From Marinibacterium profundimaris (lineage in GTDB: Bacteria; Pseudomonadota; Alphaproteobacteria; Rhodobacterales; Rhodobacteraceae), in NCBI RefSeq assembly GCF_002210095.1, contig NZ_AQQR01000016.1, positions 1-64,000 on the forward strand: a stretch of DNA of 64,000 nucleotides, read 5' to 3'. The notes under the pieces are model-generated. The model was given only the letters and a program-made list of their open reading frames with translations. It was not told the origin of the DNA and ran no database searches. Both the position numbers and the translations under genes were made by a program. Numbering within the stretch: the stretch's first letter is position 1; each line of letters begins with the position of its first letter. Shown here piece after piece: positions 33,438 through 41,726 of this stretch.

Positions 33438-35471
33438 TCAGAGACCCTGCGCCAGGCGCACGCCCTCATCAATGGCGCGCAGCGCATCCAGTTCAGCGGC
33501 CTCTTTTGCCCCGCCGATCATCGTAACCGGGACGCCGCGCGCGGCAAGCTCTTGGGCCAGGGTCCGTTCCGGTTCCTGACCGGTGCATAGCACAATTGTA
33601 TCGGCCGCAATGACCTTTGGCATTCCGTCCGCGACGATATGCAGTCCCGCATCGTCGATACGTTCATAGGTCACGCCGCCCATTGCCTCGACCCCATGTT
33701 TGCGCAGCGCGTTGCGCAGGATCCACCCTGTCGAAACACCAAGCCCCGCGCCCGGTTTGGCCGTCTTGCGTTGCAGCATAACGACCTTGCGGCGCGACGG
33801 TTTCGGTGCCAGAGGGTCGCCCGCCAGGGCACCCGACGATACAAATTCGGGGTCCACACCCCAGGTTTCGCAAAAGACGTCGGAGTTGGCAGTCTTGGCG
33901 GGTTCGGTCACCAAGAACTCGGCCACATCATGACCGATGCCCCCTGCCCCCATCACGACGACACGGTCGCCCGCCAGACGGTCGCCGGACAGAATTTCGG
34001 CGTAAGTCGCGACGCTGTGATGGTCGATACCCGGCAGGTCGGGAATGCGCGGCATGACCCCGGTGGCGATAACCACATGGTCGAAGCCTTCAAGATCGCT
34101 CACGTCAGCACGCTGCCGCAGACGCTGCGTGACCCCGTGTTTTTGCATCTGACCGGCATAATACCGAAGGGTTTCGTCGAATTCGTCCTTGCCCGGTGCG
34201 GCGCGGGCCAGATTCAGCTGACCGCCCAGCTTGTCCTGCGCCTCGAACAGCGTGACAGCATGGCCCAGCCGCGCCGCCTCGGCGGCTGTGGCCATGCCCG
34301 CGGCACCACCGCCAACGACGGCCACTTTCTTTGGCGTGTCGGCTGGCGTATCCCGGAATTCCGTTTCACGCCCGGCCTTTGGATTGACCAGACATCCGAC
34401 CGGACGGTCAGAAAAGATGAAATCCAGACAGGCCTGGTTGCAGGCGATGCAGGTGTTGATCTCGTCCGCGCGGCCCTCTCGCGCCTTTTTCACGAAATGC
34501 GGATCGGCCAGAAACGGGCGCGCCATCGAGATCATGTCCGCATCGCCAGAGGCAAGTATGTCTTCGGCAAGCTGGGGTGTGTTGATCCGGTTCGAGGCGA
34601 CCACCGGGATCGACACGGCCGCTTTCACGTTGGCTGCCGCCTTGCGCCAGGCACCGCGCGGCACCGGATAGGCGATCGTCGGCACGCGGGCCTCGTGCCA
34701 GCCGATGCCGGTGTTCAGAATATCCGCACCTGCGGCCTCGATCTTGCGGGCCAGTGCGGCAATTTCATCGGCGGGCGCGCCGCCCTCGATCAGATCGGCC
34801 GCCGAAATCCGGTAGATGACCAGAAAGTCGGGGCCGCAACGTTCGCGCACCGCGCGCACGATCTCGACCGGGAATCGGTGGCGGTTCGCGGCGCTGCCGC
34901 CCCAGTCGTCTTGGCGCTTGTTGGTATGGGTGACGGTGAATTCGTTGATCAGGTATCCCTCGGACCCCATGATCTCGACGCCATCAAAGCCTGCGGCCTG
35001 CGCATTGGCGGCCGCCACGGCAAAATCCTCGATGGTACGGAGAATGTCGGCTTCGGTCATTTCACGCGGGATGAAACGGTTGATCGGAGCGCGGATCGGC
35101 GACGGGGCGACACAGCCTTCGATCTTGGCATAGCGCCCGGCGTGGAGGAGTTGCGCGCAGATCAGGCTGCCTTCGGCCTGCACCGCCTCGCAGATCGGGC
35201 GCAGGTCAAGCGCTTCTTCCGGGCCATCGATTCGCGGACCTTCTGGATCGAATATGCCCTCGGCATTGGGCGAAAACCCGCCGGTGACCAGAATCGCCGC
35301 CTCCCCCCGCGCACGCTCGGCGTAAAACGCGATCTGTTTGGCTATGCCGTCAGGCTCGGTTTCCAACCGCGTGTGCATCGACCCCATGATGACACGATTT
35401 CGCAATGTATGTTGGCCTGCGCGGATGGGCGAGAGCATGGTTTCAAAGCTTCCATCTGGTCTATTTTTCAC
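33438..35471 (-). CDS. 2,4-dienoyl-CoA reductase-like Fe-S flavoprotein (FadH/OYE family)
   Basis: Three-domain flavoenzyme of 677 residues. The N-terminal TIM barrel (old yellow enzyme type, about 10-360) is followed by a 4Fe-4S motif CIACNQACLD with a later CLVNP. Then come two dinucleotide sites, VAVVGGGAAGMATA and VVVMGAGGIGHDVA. FadH reduces 2,4-dienoyl-CoA with NADPH during breakdown of unsaturated acids; related enzymes reduce other enones, so the substrate is open. I chose a GTG start at 35471, seven bases after GGAGGAG; the longer ORF would begin inside the operator at 35509, and an ATG at 35438 is another option. Confidence 0.87.
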   Translation of the reverse strand: MKNRPDGSFETMLSPIRAGQHTLRNRVIMGSMHTRLETEPDGIAKQIAFYAERARGEAAILVTGGFSPNAEGIFDPEGPRIDGPEEALDLRPICEAVQAEGSLICAQLLHAGRYAKIEGCVAPSPIRAPINRFIPREMTEADILRTIEDFAVAAANAQAAGFDGVEIMGSEGYLINEFTVTHTNKRQDDWGGSAANRHRFPVEIVRAVRERCGPDFLVIYRISAADLIEGGAPADEIAALARKIEAAGADILNTGIGWHEARVPTIAYPVPRGAWRKAAANVKAAVSIPVVASNRINTPQLAEDILASGDADMISMARPFLADPHFVKKAREGRADEINTCIACNQACLDFIFSDRPVGCLVNPKAGRETEFRDTPADTPKKVAVVGGGAAGMATAAEAARLGHAVTLFEAQDKLGGQLNLARAAPGKDEFDETLRYYAGQMQKHGVTQRLRQRADVSDLEGFDHVVIATGVMPRIPDLPGIDHHSVATYAEILSGDRLAGDRVVVMGAGGIGHDVAEFLVTEPAKTANSDVFCETWGVDPEFVSSGALAGDPLAPKPSRRKVVMLQRKTAKPGAGLGVSTGWILRNALRKHGVEAMGGVTYERIDDAGLHIVADGMPKVIAADTIVLCTGQEPERTLAQELAARGVPVTMIGGAKEAAELDALRAIDEGVRLAQGL

Positions 35472-35497
35472 TTCGGTTCTCCTCCTCAAAACTGCAC

Positions 35498-35526
35498 TTG
35501 ATCTACAATCTAACATTTGTTAGATT
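35498..35526 (+). promoter_or_regulatory. TetR-type operator, site 6: longest palindrome, promoter-embedded
   Basis: AATCTAACATTTGTTAGATT at 35507-35526 has perfect 8-bp arms and is the best copy of the motif. TTGATC (35498-35503) and TAGATT (35521-35526), 17 bases apart, form a plausible plus-strand promoter. It lies between the divergent FadH-like and acyl-CoA dehydrogenase genes and shares the flank CTTGATCTA with site 4. Confidence 0.8.
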
Positions 35527-35566
35527 TTTTTGGAAAGAAGATTTTCGCTCATGGGGAGGAGCACCG

Positions 35567-36748
35567 ATGCAATTCCAGCCTACAGACGATCAGAAGGCGT
35601 TTCGCGAGACCGCAAAGCGCTTCGCAACTGAAAGACTTGCGCCCACATATCAAGAACGCGCCAGCGGCCATACATTCGACCGTGCGCTGATCAAGGAGAT
35701 GGGCGCACTGGGGCTGATCGGGGCCGATCTGCCCGAGGAATTCGGGGGACTCGGCGAAAGCTCTGTCACGTCAGGGCTGATCGTCGAAGAGATCGCCTAT
35801 GCTGATTTCAACGCAAGTTACGTGCAGCTTCTGGGCTCTCTCATGGGCGGAATGGTTGCCAAACATGCCTCCAAGGACATCGCGTCGGAATGGGTGCCCA
35901 AGGTTGTTTCGGGTGATGCTGTCATTGGCCTGGGCCTGACAGAGCCGCGCGGCGGTTCGGATGCGGCGAACCTGATTCTGAGGGCCGAGAAATCCGGCAA
36001 CGGCTGGCGGCTGAACGGTGAAAAGACATCCATGAGTTTTGCCAGTCAGGCGGATGCGGCGGTCGTCTTTGCCCGTACCGGCGATCCTGACGGCGGCTCA
36101 CGCGGGGTCAGCGCCTTTTTCGTCGATCTGAACCAGGAAGGCATCAAGCGCACCCATTTTGACGACATCGGCACCAAGCCTGTCGGGCGCGGCTCGGTTT
36201 TCTTTGACGATGTTTTCGTGCCGGCTGAAAACATGATGGCGGAACAGGACCGTGCCTTTGGCACGATCATGGCGGGCTTCGACTATTCCCGCGCACTGAT
36301 CGGGCTGGAGTGCCTGGGGGCCGCGCAAGCGTCGGTGGATGAAACCTGGGCCTACGTTCAGGAGCGCGAGGCATTCGGGGCCCCAATCGTGCAGTATCAG
36401 GGTGTCAGCTTTCCCTTGGCCGAGGCCGAGACCCAACTTACCATGATGCGCCAGCTTTGCTATTACACGCTGGACCTGCGCGACCGTGGCCTGCCCCACA
36501 CCTCTCAGGCCGCCATGTGCAAATGGTACCTGCCCAAAACCGCCTGCGAGATCCTGCACCAGTGCCTGATCCTGCACGGACATTACGGCTACACCACCGA
36601 CCTGCCCCACCACCAGCGCTACAACGATGTGCTCGGCTTGCAGATCGGTGACGGGACCGCGCAGATCCAGAAGCTGGTGATCGCCCGCGAGAAGGTCGGT
36701 CGCATGGCGCTGCAGTATGACAAGAAGGCGAAGGGAGCCGCCAAATGA
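35567..36748 (+). CDS. Acyl-CoA dehydrogenase with Asp at the usual catalytic Glu
   Basis: Acyl-CoA dehydrogenase of 393 residues. Motifs are GLTEPRGGSDA, EREAFGAPIVQYQ and ILHGHYGYTTDLP. The C-terminal segment reads LQIGDGTAQIQKLV, where medium-chain dehydrogenases have EGTSQIQ, so Asp stands at the base position. The alternative Glu site of isovaleryl-type enzymes reads DYSRALI and has none. I associate this arrangement with cyclohexane/cyclohexene-carboxyl-CoA dehydrogenases, but that is from memory. The ATG at 35567 follows GGGGAGGAG. First gene of a long plus-strand operon. Confidence 0.88.
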   Translation: MQFQPTDDQKAFRETAKRFATERLAPTYQERASGHTFDRALIKEMGALGLIGADLPEEFGGLGESSVTSGLIVEEIAYADFNASYVQLLGSLMGGMVAKHASKDIASEWVPKVVSGDAVIGLGLTEPRGGSDAANLILRAEKSGNGWRLNGEKTSMSFASQADAAVVFARTGDPDGGSRGVSAFFVDLNQEGIKRTHFDDIGTKPVGRGSVFFDDVFVPAENMMAEQDRAFGTIMAGFDYSRALIGLECLGAAQASVDETWAYVQEREAFGAPIVQYQGVSFPLAEAETQLTMMRQLCYYTLDLRDRGLPHTSQAAMCKWYLPKTACEILHQCLILHGHYGYTTDLPHHQRYNDVLGLQIGDGTAQIQKLVIAREKVGRMALQYDKKAKGAAK

Positions 36749-37524
36749 GCGGCCCCATCCTCGTCACTTCCGAGGGCAACACCGGCATCATCGAACTTGC
36801 CCGCCCCGAGAAATTCAATTGCCTGTCACTTGACGTGCATGAGCGCATTTCTGCTGCGCGGTCGGAATTCGAGGCGAACCCGGATATTCGGGCGATCCTG
36901 ATCCGGGCGCAAGGCAAGAACTTTTGCACCGGCGCCGATCTGGTGGAAGTGAAAGGTAAATTGAACGATCCCGCCGCGCTGGACCATTTCATCGCCTTTG
37001 GCATGAAAAACCTGCGTGCGCTCGAAACCTCCTCCCTCCCTGTCGTAGTCGCAGTGCAGGGGTTGTGTCTGGCCGGCGGGATCGAACTGATGCTGGCCTG
37101 CGACGTGTGCTTTGCGGCCGAAAGCGCCCAGTTTGGCGATCAGCATGCGCAATTCGGGCTGATTCCCGGTTGGGGTGGCTCGCAGCGGCTGACGCGGCTA
37201 ATGGGGGAACGCCGGGCGCTTGACCTGATGTTCTCAGCGCGCTGGCTCAAAGCCGACGAGGCCAAGGAGGTCGGGCTGGTCAACTACATCGTACCGGATG
37301 CGGATCTGCACCAGGCCGCGCTGGAATATTGCGAAAAGATCGCGACCCGCTCGCGCCCAGGTATCGCGGAAATGAAGCGGCTGGCGCGCGAAGGTGCAGA
37401 TCTCGGCATCGACCAGCAGATGCGGCTTGAGCGTGACGCCGCCGTGCGCGCACTGCCCAGCGATGACGTCGCCGAGGGGCTCGATGCATTCGAGAACCGG
37501 CGCGCCCCCGAATTCAAGGCTTGA
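36745..37524 (+). CDS. Enoyl-CoA hydratase/isomerase-family protein
   Basis: Crotonase-fold protein of 259 residues. Oxyanion-hole segments NFCTGADL and GLCLAGGIEL. The first catalytic Glu is kept in GGIELML; the second aligns with His in GDQHAQFGLIPGWGG. It may hydrate a ring or branched enoyl-CoA made by the dehydrogenase encoded just upstream, with which it overlaps by ATGA. A crotonase with a single acidic residue can still act as isomerase or hydrolase. Confidence 0.85.
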   Translation: MSGPILVTSEGNTGIIELARPEKFNCLSLDVHERISAARSEFEANPDIRAILIRAQGKNFCTGADLVEVKGKLNDPAALDHFIAFGMKNLRALETSSLPVVVAVQGLCLAGGIELMLACDVCFAAESAQFGDQHAQFGLIPGWGGSQRLTRLMGERRALDLMFSARWLKADEAKEVGLVNYIVPDADLHQAALEYCEKIATRSRPGIAEMKRLAREGADLGIDQQMRLERDAAVRALPSDDVAEGLDAFENRRAPEFKA

Positions 37525-37533
37525 GGACGAAAC

Positions 37534-38694
37534 ATGGAATTCACTCTGAACGATGAACAGCGCCAGATTTACGAATATGGCGGTCAGCTGGCGCAGACAT
37601 ATGACAATGCTTATTGGCTGGAACACGCGCGCAAGCACGAGTTTCCCCACGATATGTTCAAGCAGGTTGCCGATGACGGTTTTCTCGGCATCATGGTGCC
37701 TGAGGAATACGGCGGCGCGGGCCTCGGTATGACCGAAATGGCGCTGTTCATGGAAGGCACCGCCAATCACGGCATTCCGCTTTTGATGATGGTGGTCGGG
37801 CCGACCATGTCGCTGGCTCATATCGCCAGCCACGGGAGTGAATTCCACAAGAAAGAGCTGCTGCCGGCGGCCTGCCGCGGTGATATCCAGTTCTGTTTTG
37901 CGATCACGGAACCGGGCGCCGGGTCGAACACGATGAAGGCCACTACGCTGGCCAAACGTCGGGGCAACCGGTTCAGCCTGTCGGGCGAAAAGACCTTTAT
38001 CACTGGCGCCGAGGTCTCGGACTATTGCCTAGTCGTGGCGCGAACCAAGCCGCATACCGAGGTCAGCCGCAAGACCGACGGCTTTACCCTGTTCGCAGTG
38101 GATCTGAAGAAAAAGGGCGTCGACAAGCAGCGGGTGAAGATCTCGATCCCCCTGCCCGAGGAACAGTGGACCCTGTTCTTCGACGAGGTGGATCTGGGCC
38201 CGGAGGATGTGGTCGGCGAGGTGGACGAAGGGTTCTCGATCCTGTTCGACAGTCTCAACCCCGAACGCATCATCCTGGCCGCCCTGTGCTGCGGCATCGG
38301 CCGGTTCGCCCTGAACAAGGGCGTGGCCTATGCCTCCGAACGCAATGTGTTCGGCCAACCCATCGGTGCGCATCAGGGCGTGCAGCACCCGATGGCCAAG
38401 GCGCACACAGCGGTCGAGATGGCCAGCCTGATGACCCGTCGCGCGGCCTGGGAGTTTGACAACAAACTGCCGGCAGGGGCGTCGTCAAACATGGCAAAAT
38501 ACGCCGCCGCCGAAGCCGGGATCGAAGCGGTGGACGCCGCGCTGCAGGCGCATGGCGGATCGGGCTTCACCGAGGATACGGGACTATACGAGATGTACCC
38601 GCTGGTGCGCTTGTTGCGCACGGCGCCCGTGAACCGCGAGCTGTGCCTCAGCTTCATCGGCGAAAAGGTCATGGGTCTGCCGCGGTCTTATTGA
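37534..38694 (+). CDS. Acyl-CoA dehydrogenase, PRSY-tail subfamily (a)
   Basis: Acyl-CoA dehydrogenase of 386 residues with ITEPGAGSNT, SERNVFGQPIGAHQG and AHGGSGFTEDTG. The EGT motif is absent; the C-terminus instead reads RTAPVNREL and ends EKVMGLPRSY. A Glu is present in SLNPERIIL at the isovaleryl-type position. The same C-terminal pattern is shared with the dehydrogenases at 46422 and 56624 and with the decayed copy at 53038, so these four form a subfamily. Positioned 9 bases after the crotonase gene. Confidence 0.88.
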   Translation: MEFTLNDEQRQIYEYGGQLAQTYDNAYWLEHARKHEFPHDMFKQVADDGFLGIMVPEEYGGAGLGMTEMALFMEGTANHGIPLLMMVVGPTMSLAHIASHGSEFHKKELLPAACRGDIQFCFAITEPGAGSNTMKATTLAKRRGNRFSLSGEKTFITGAEVSDYCLVVARTKPHTEVSRKTDGFTLFAVDLKKKGVDKQRVKISIPLPEEQWTLFFDEVDLGPEDVVGEVDEGFSILFDSLNPERIILAALCCGIGRFALNKGVAYASERNVFGQPIGAHQGVQHPMAKAHTAVEMASLMTRRAAWEFDNKLPAGASSNMAKYAAAEAGIEAVDAALQAHGGSGFTEDTGLYEMYPLVRLLRTAPVNRELCLSFIGEKVMGLPRSY

Positions 38695-38720
38695 TCGCTC
38701 TGCCCGACATGGAGAACGAC

Positions 38721-40112
38721 ATGCAATTTGGAATGCGCTTCAGGCGGCAGGATGCCGCCGACAAGGTAAATGATCGCTTCTGGCACACGATCGAGGGCAC
38801 ACCGCTCGACGAGGTGCGCCGTATTCAGGAAGAGCGGCTGCGCGATCAGATGGCGTATCTCAAGGCGAACTCGACCTTCTATCAGGAAAAGTTCGCCGAG
38901 GCCGGTGTGGACTTCGACGATATCCGCACCATCGAAGACCTGCAAAAACTGCCCTATACCTACAAGACCGAGATCCGCGAAAGCCTCGCTGCCGAGCCGC
39001 CCTTTGGCAAGCACCGTGCCGCGCCCATGTCGGACATCATCCAGATGCAGGCCTCGTCGGGCACGACCGGCAGCCCCTCATATGTGGCCCTGACAGAATC
39101 CGACGCCGAGATGTGGCACGAGATGACAGCGCGCTGCTTCTTTGCCAATGGCGTGCGCCCCGGCGACATGGTGTTGCACGCGTTTTCGCTGGCCAAGGGC
39201 TTTGTCGGCGGCATCCCCGTGATGCAGGGGTTGCAGTATATGGGCGCGATCGATGTGCCGGTGGGGGCGGATGGCGGTGCCGAACGGCTGCTGCGTGCCT
39301 GCGCGGATACGCGCCCGCGCTGCATCGTTGGTGCTCCGAATTTCGTTCTGCACCTGGCCGAAAAAGCGCCCGAAGTGCTGGGCTGCAAGGCTAGTGAGTT
39401 GGGCGTGGAACAGGTCATCGTCGGTGGCGAACCCGGCGGCGGCATCCCTGCTATCCGCGCCAAGATCGAAGCGGCTTGGGGGGCGAAATGCACCGAAATG
39501 CTGGGCGGAACCGATCTGGGCGTGACTTACTGGGCCGAGTGCGACGAACAGTCGGGAATGCATATGGTCAACATGGACTATATCATCACCGAATTGCTCG
39601 ATCCCGATAGCGGCAGGATCATTCCCTGGGAAAAGGGCGCCGAGGGCGAGATGATCTATACCGCGATCGGCCGCCAGGCGAGCCCGCTCGTGCGGTTCCG
39701 GTCAGGCGACTATATCGAGGTCATCGACACCGAATGCGCCTGCGGGCGCACCGGCCCCAAGATCCGCTGCACCGGTCGCACCGACGACATGCTGATCGTG
39801 CGCGGGGCCAATGTATTCCCGTCCGCCATCAACAGCGTAATCACCGAGATGGTGCCAGACACCAATGGCGTCATGCGGATCGTCGCTGATTTCGAGGGCC
39901 ACACCACGCAGGGCGCGCTGACGGTGATTGTCGAACGCGGCCCCGGTCGTGATCCGGCCGATGACGCCGCCCTCAAGAAGAAGATCGAGCAACGCCTGCG
40001 CGACGCGCTTGTCTTCAAGGCCGACGTTCACCTGGTGGCGGCTGACACTTTCGAAAAACCCGGCGCCGCCAAGGTCGCCTTTGTTCTCAGGGAATATCCG
40101 AACCTGCCATGA
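38721..40112 (+). CDS. Phenylacetate-CoA ligase (PaaK)-like AMP-forming ligase
   Basis: Ligase of 463 residues of the PaaK branch: P-loop MQASSGTTGSPSYVALTESD near residue 101, GEPGGGIPAIR near 237, MLGGTDLGVTYW near 260, and the C-terminal GRTDDMLIVRGANVFPSAI near 355. PaaK-like enzymes activate aryl- or alicyclic acids, and several members have other substrates. The ATG at 38721 follows GGAGAACGAC. Overlaps the next gene by ATGA and sits directly before carboxylase 3, so its product may feed that enzyme. Confidence 0.88.
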   Translation: MQFGMRFRRQDAADKVNDRFWHTIEGTPLDEVRRIQEERLRDQMAYLKANSTFYQEKFAEAGVDFDDIRTIEDLQKLPYTYKTEIRESLAAEPPFGKHRAAPMSDIIQMQASSGTTGSPSYVALTESDAEMWHEMTARCFFANGVRPGDMVLHAFSLAKGFVGGIPVMQGLQYMGAIDVPVGADGGAERLLRACADTRPRCIVGAPNFVLHLAEKAPEVLGCKASELGVEQVIVGGEPGGGIPAIRAKIEAAWGAKCTEMLGGTDLGVTYWAECDEQSGMHMVNMDYIITELLDPDSGRIIPWEKGAEGEMIYTAIGRQASPLVRFRSGDYIEVIDTECACGRTGPKIRCTGRTDDMLIVRGANVFPSAINSVITEMVPDTNGVMRIVADFEGHTTQGALTVIVERGPGRDPADDAALKKKIEQRLRDALVFKADVHLVAADTFEKPGAAKVAFVLREYPNLP

Positions 40113-41716
40113 CCAAAATGAAATCCCTGCTTGATACCGGGTCCGACGACTTTCGGGCAAATGACGCACACTACCGTGAAAAACTCTCCGATCTGCACGC
40201 GCTGCGGCTGCTGCAACGTGTCGGCGGCCCCAAAAAGGCGCGCGACCGGCATGTGGAGAAGGGCAAGATCCTGCCGCGGGAACGGATTGAACGCCTGATC
40301 GACCCGGGCACACCATTTCTGGAACTCGGAGAACTTGCCGGGTTGAACAAATACAATGGCGTGCCGCCGGGCGCGGGCATCATCACCGGGATCGGTGTGA
40401 TCGAGGGCCGTCAATGCATGATCATCGCCAATGATGCCACGGTAAAGGGCGGCACCTATTTCGGCATGACATCGCGCAAACATGTGCGGGCGCAGAAGAT
40501 CGCATGGAAGAACCGTCTGCCCGTTATCACCCTCGTGGACTCCGGCGGCGCCTTCCTGCCGGATCAGGAAAACATCTTTCCCGACGAAGGCCAGTTCGGG
40601 TCCATCTTTCACCAACAGGTTGGCATGTCCGGCGATGGTGTGCCGCAAATCGCCGTGGTCATGGGGCCCTGCACTGCGGGTGGTGCCTATATCCCCGCGC
40701 TCTGTGACGAAGTGGTGATCGTGCGCGGTCAGGGCTTTATGTATCTGGGCGGACCGGAATTGACCTTTGCCGCAACCGGCGAAAAGGTCGAAGCCGAAGA
40801 ACTGGGTGGCGGCAAGATGCATTCGTCCGTCTCCGGCGTGACCGACCATTTGGCTGAAGATGACGCCCATGCTCTGGCCATCACGCGCGAAATTGTCAGC
40901 CATCTTGGCGAAAAACCCCAACCCCGCAAGACGCCCGAAGCGCCCCGTGCGCCCGCCTACCCGGTCGAAGAGATTTATGGACTCATCAGCCGCGACCCCA
41001 AGGTACCGACCGACAACCGCGAAATCGTGGCTCGGTTGGTCGATGAGAGCGATTTTCACGAATTCAAACCGCTTTATGGCGACACGATCATGACCGGCTG
41101 GGGTCGCATCCACGGCCACGAGGTCGGTATTCTCGCCAATACAGGTGTGCTTTTCGTCGAAGCCGCGCTGAAGGCCACGCATTTCATCAATCTCTGCGTG
41201 CAGCGTGATATTCCGCTGCTGTTCCTGGCCGATGTGAACGGCTTCATGGTCGGGCGCGAGGTCGAGCAGATGGGCATCGCAAAAGCCGGTGCGAAGATGA
41301 TCACGGCCATGTCTTCGGCCCGGGTGCCGAAATTCACAATCATCACCGGTGGCTCTTACGGGGCCGGATACCTGGCGATGCTGGGCCGCCCGTTCCAGCC
41401 GGACGCAATGTTCGCCTGGCCGACGGGACGGTCGGCGATCATGGGGCCGGAACAGGCCGCCAGCGTGCTAGCTCAGGTCCGCGCGCAGATCAACGAACGC
41501 GAAGGCAGAAACTGGACCGCCGAGGAGGAGGAGGCCTTCAAGGCACCGATCCGCGAGGAATACGAAGATTTTCAGGGAGCCTATAATTTTGCTTCCAACC
41601 TTTGGATCGACAGCGTGATCGAGCCCTGTGAGACCCGTGACGTCATGGCGCTGATGCTAGATGTGACATCGCGCAGACCCAAGGTCGAGACCAACTTCGG
41701 CGTGTTCAGGATGTGA
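40109..41716 (+). CDS. Acyl-CoA carboxylase beta subunit 3 (carboxyltransferase)
   Basis: Carboxyltransferase of 535 residues with IANDATVKGGTYF, GPCTAGGAYIPALCDE, GILANTGVLF and GGSYGAGYLAMLGR. The last segment differs from the NYGMCGR of clusters 1 and 2, suggesting another acyl substrate. Its partner alpha subunit starts 10 bases downstream. It is coupled to the PaaK-like ligase by an ATGA overlap. Confidence 0.92.
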   Translation: MTKMKSLLDTGSDDFRANDAHYREKLSDLHALRLLQRVGGPKKARDRHVEKGKILPRERIERLIDPGTPFLELGELAGLNKYNGVPPGAGIITGIGVIEGRQCMIIANDATVKGGTYFGMTSRKHVRAQKIAWKNRLPVITLVDSGGAFLPDQENIFPDEGQFGSIFHQQVGMSGDGVPQIAVVMGPCTAGGAYIPALCDEVVIVRGQGFMYLGGPELTFAATGEKVEAEELGGGKMHSSVSGVTDHLAEDDAHALAITREIVSHLGEKPQPRKTPEAPRAPAYPVEEIYGLISRDPKVPTDNREIVARLVDESDFHEFKPLYGDTIMTGWGRIHGHEVGILANTGVLFVEAALKATHFINLCVQRDIPLLFLADVNGFMVGREVEQMGIAKAGAKMITAMSSARVPKFTIITGGSYGAGYLAMLGRPFQPDAMFAWPTGRSAIMGPEQAASVLAQVRAQINEREGRNWTAEEEEAFKAPIREEYEDFQGAYNFASNLWIDSVIEPCETRDVMALMLDVTSRRPKVETNFGVFRM

Positions 41717-41726
41717 GGAGCGAACC

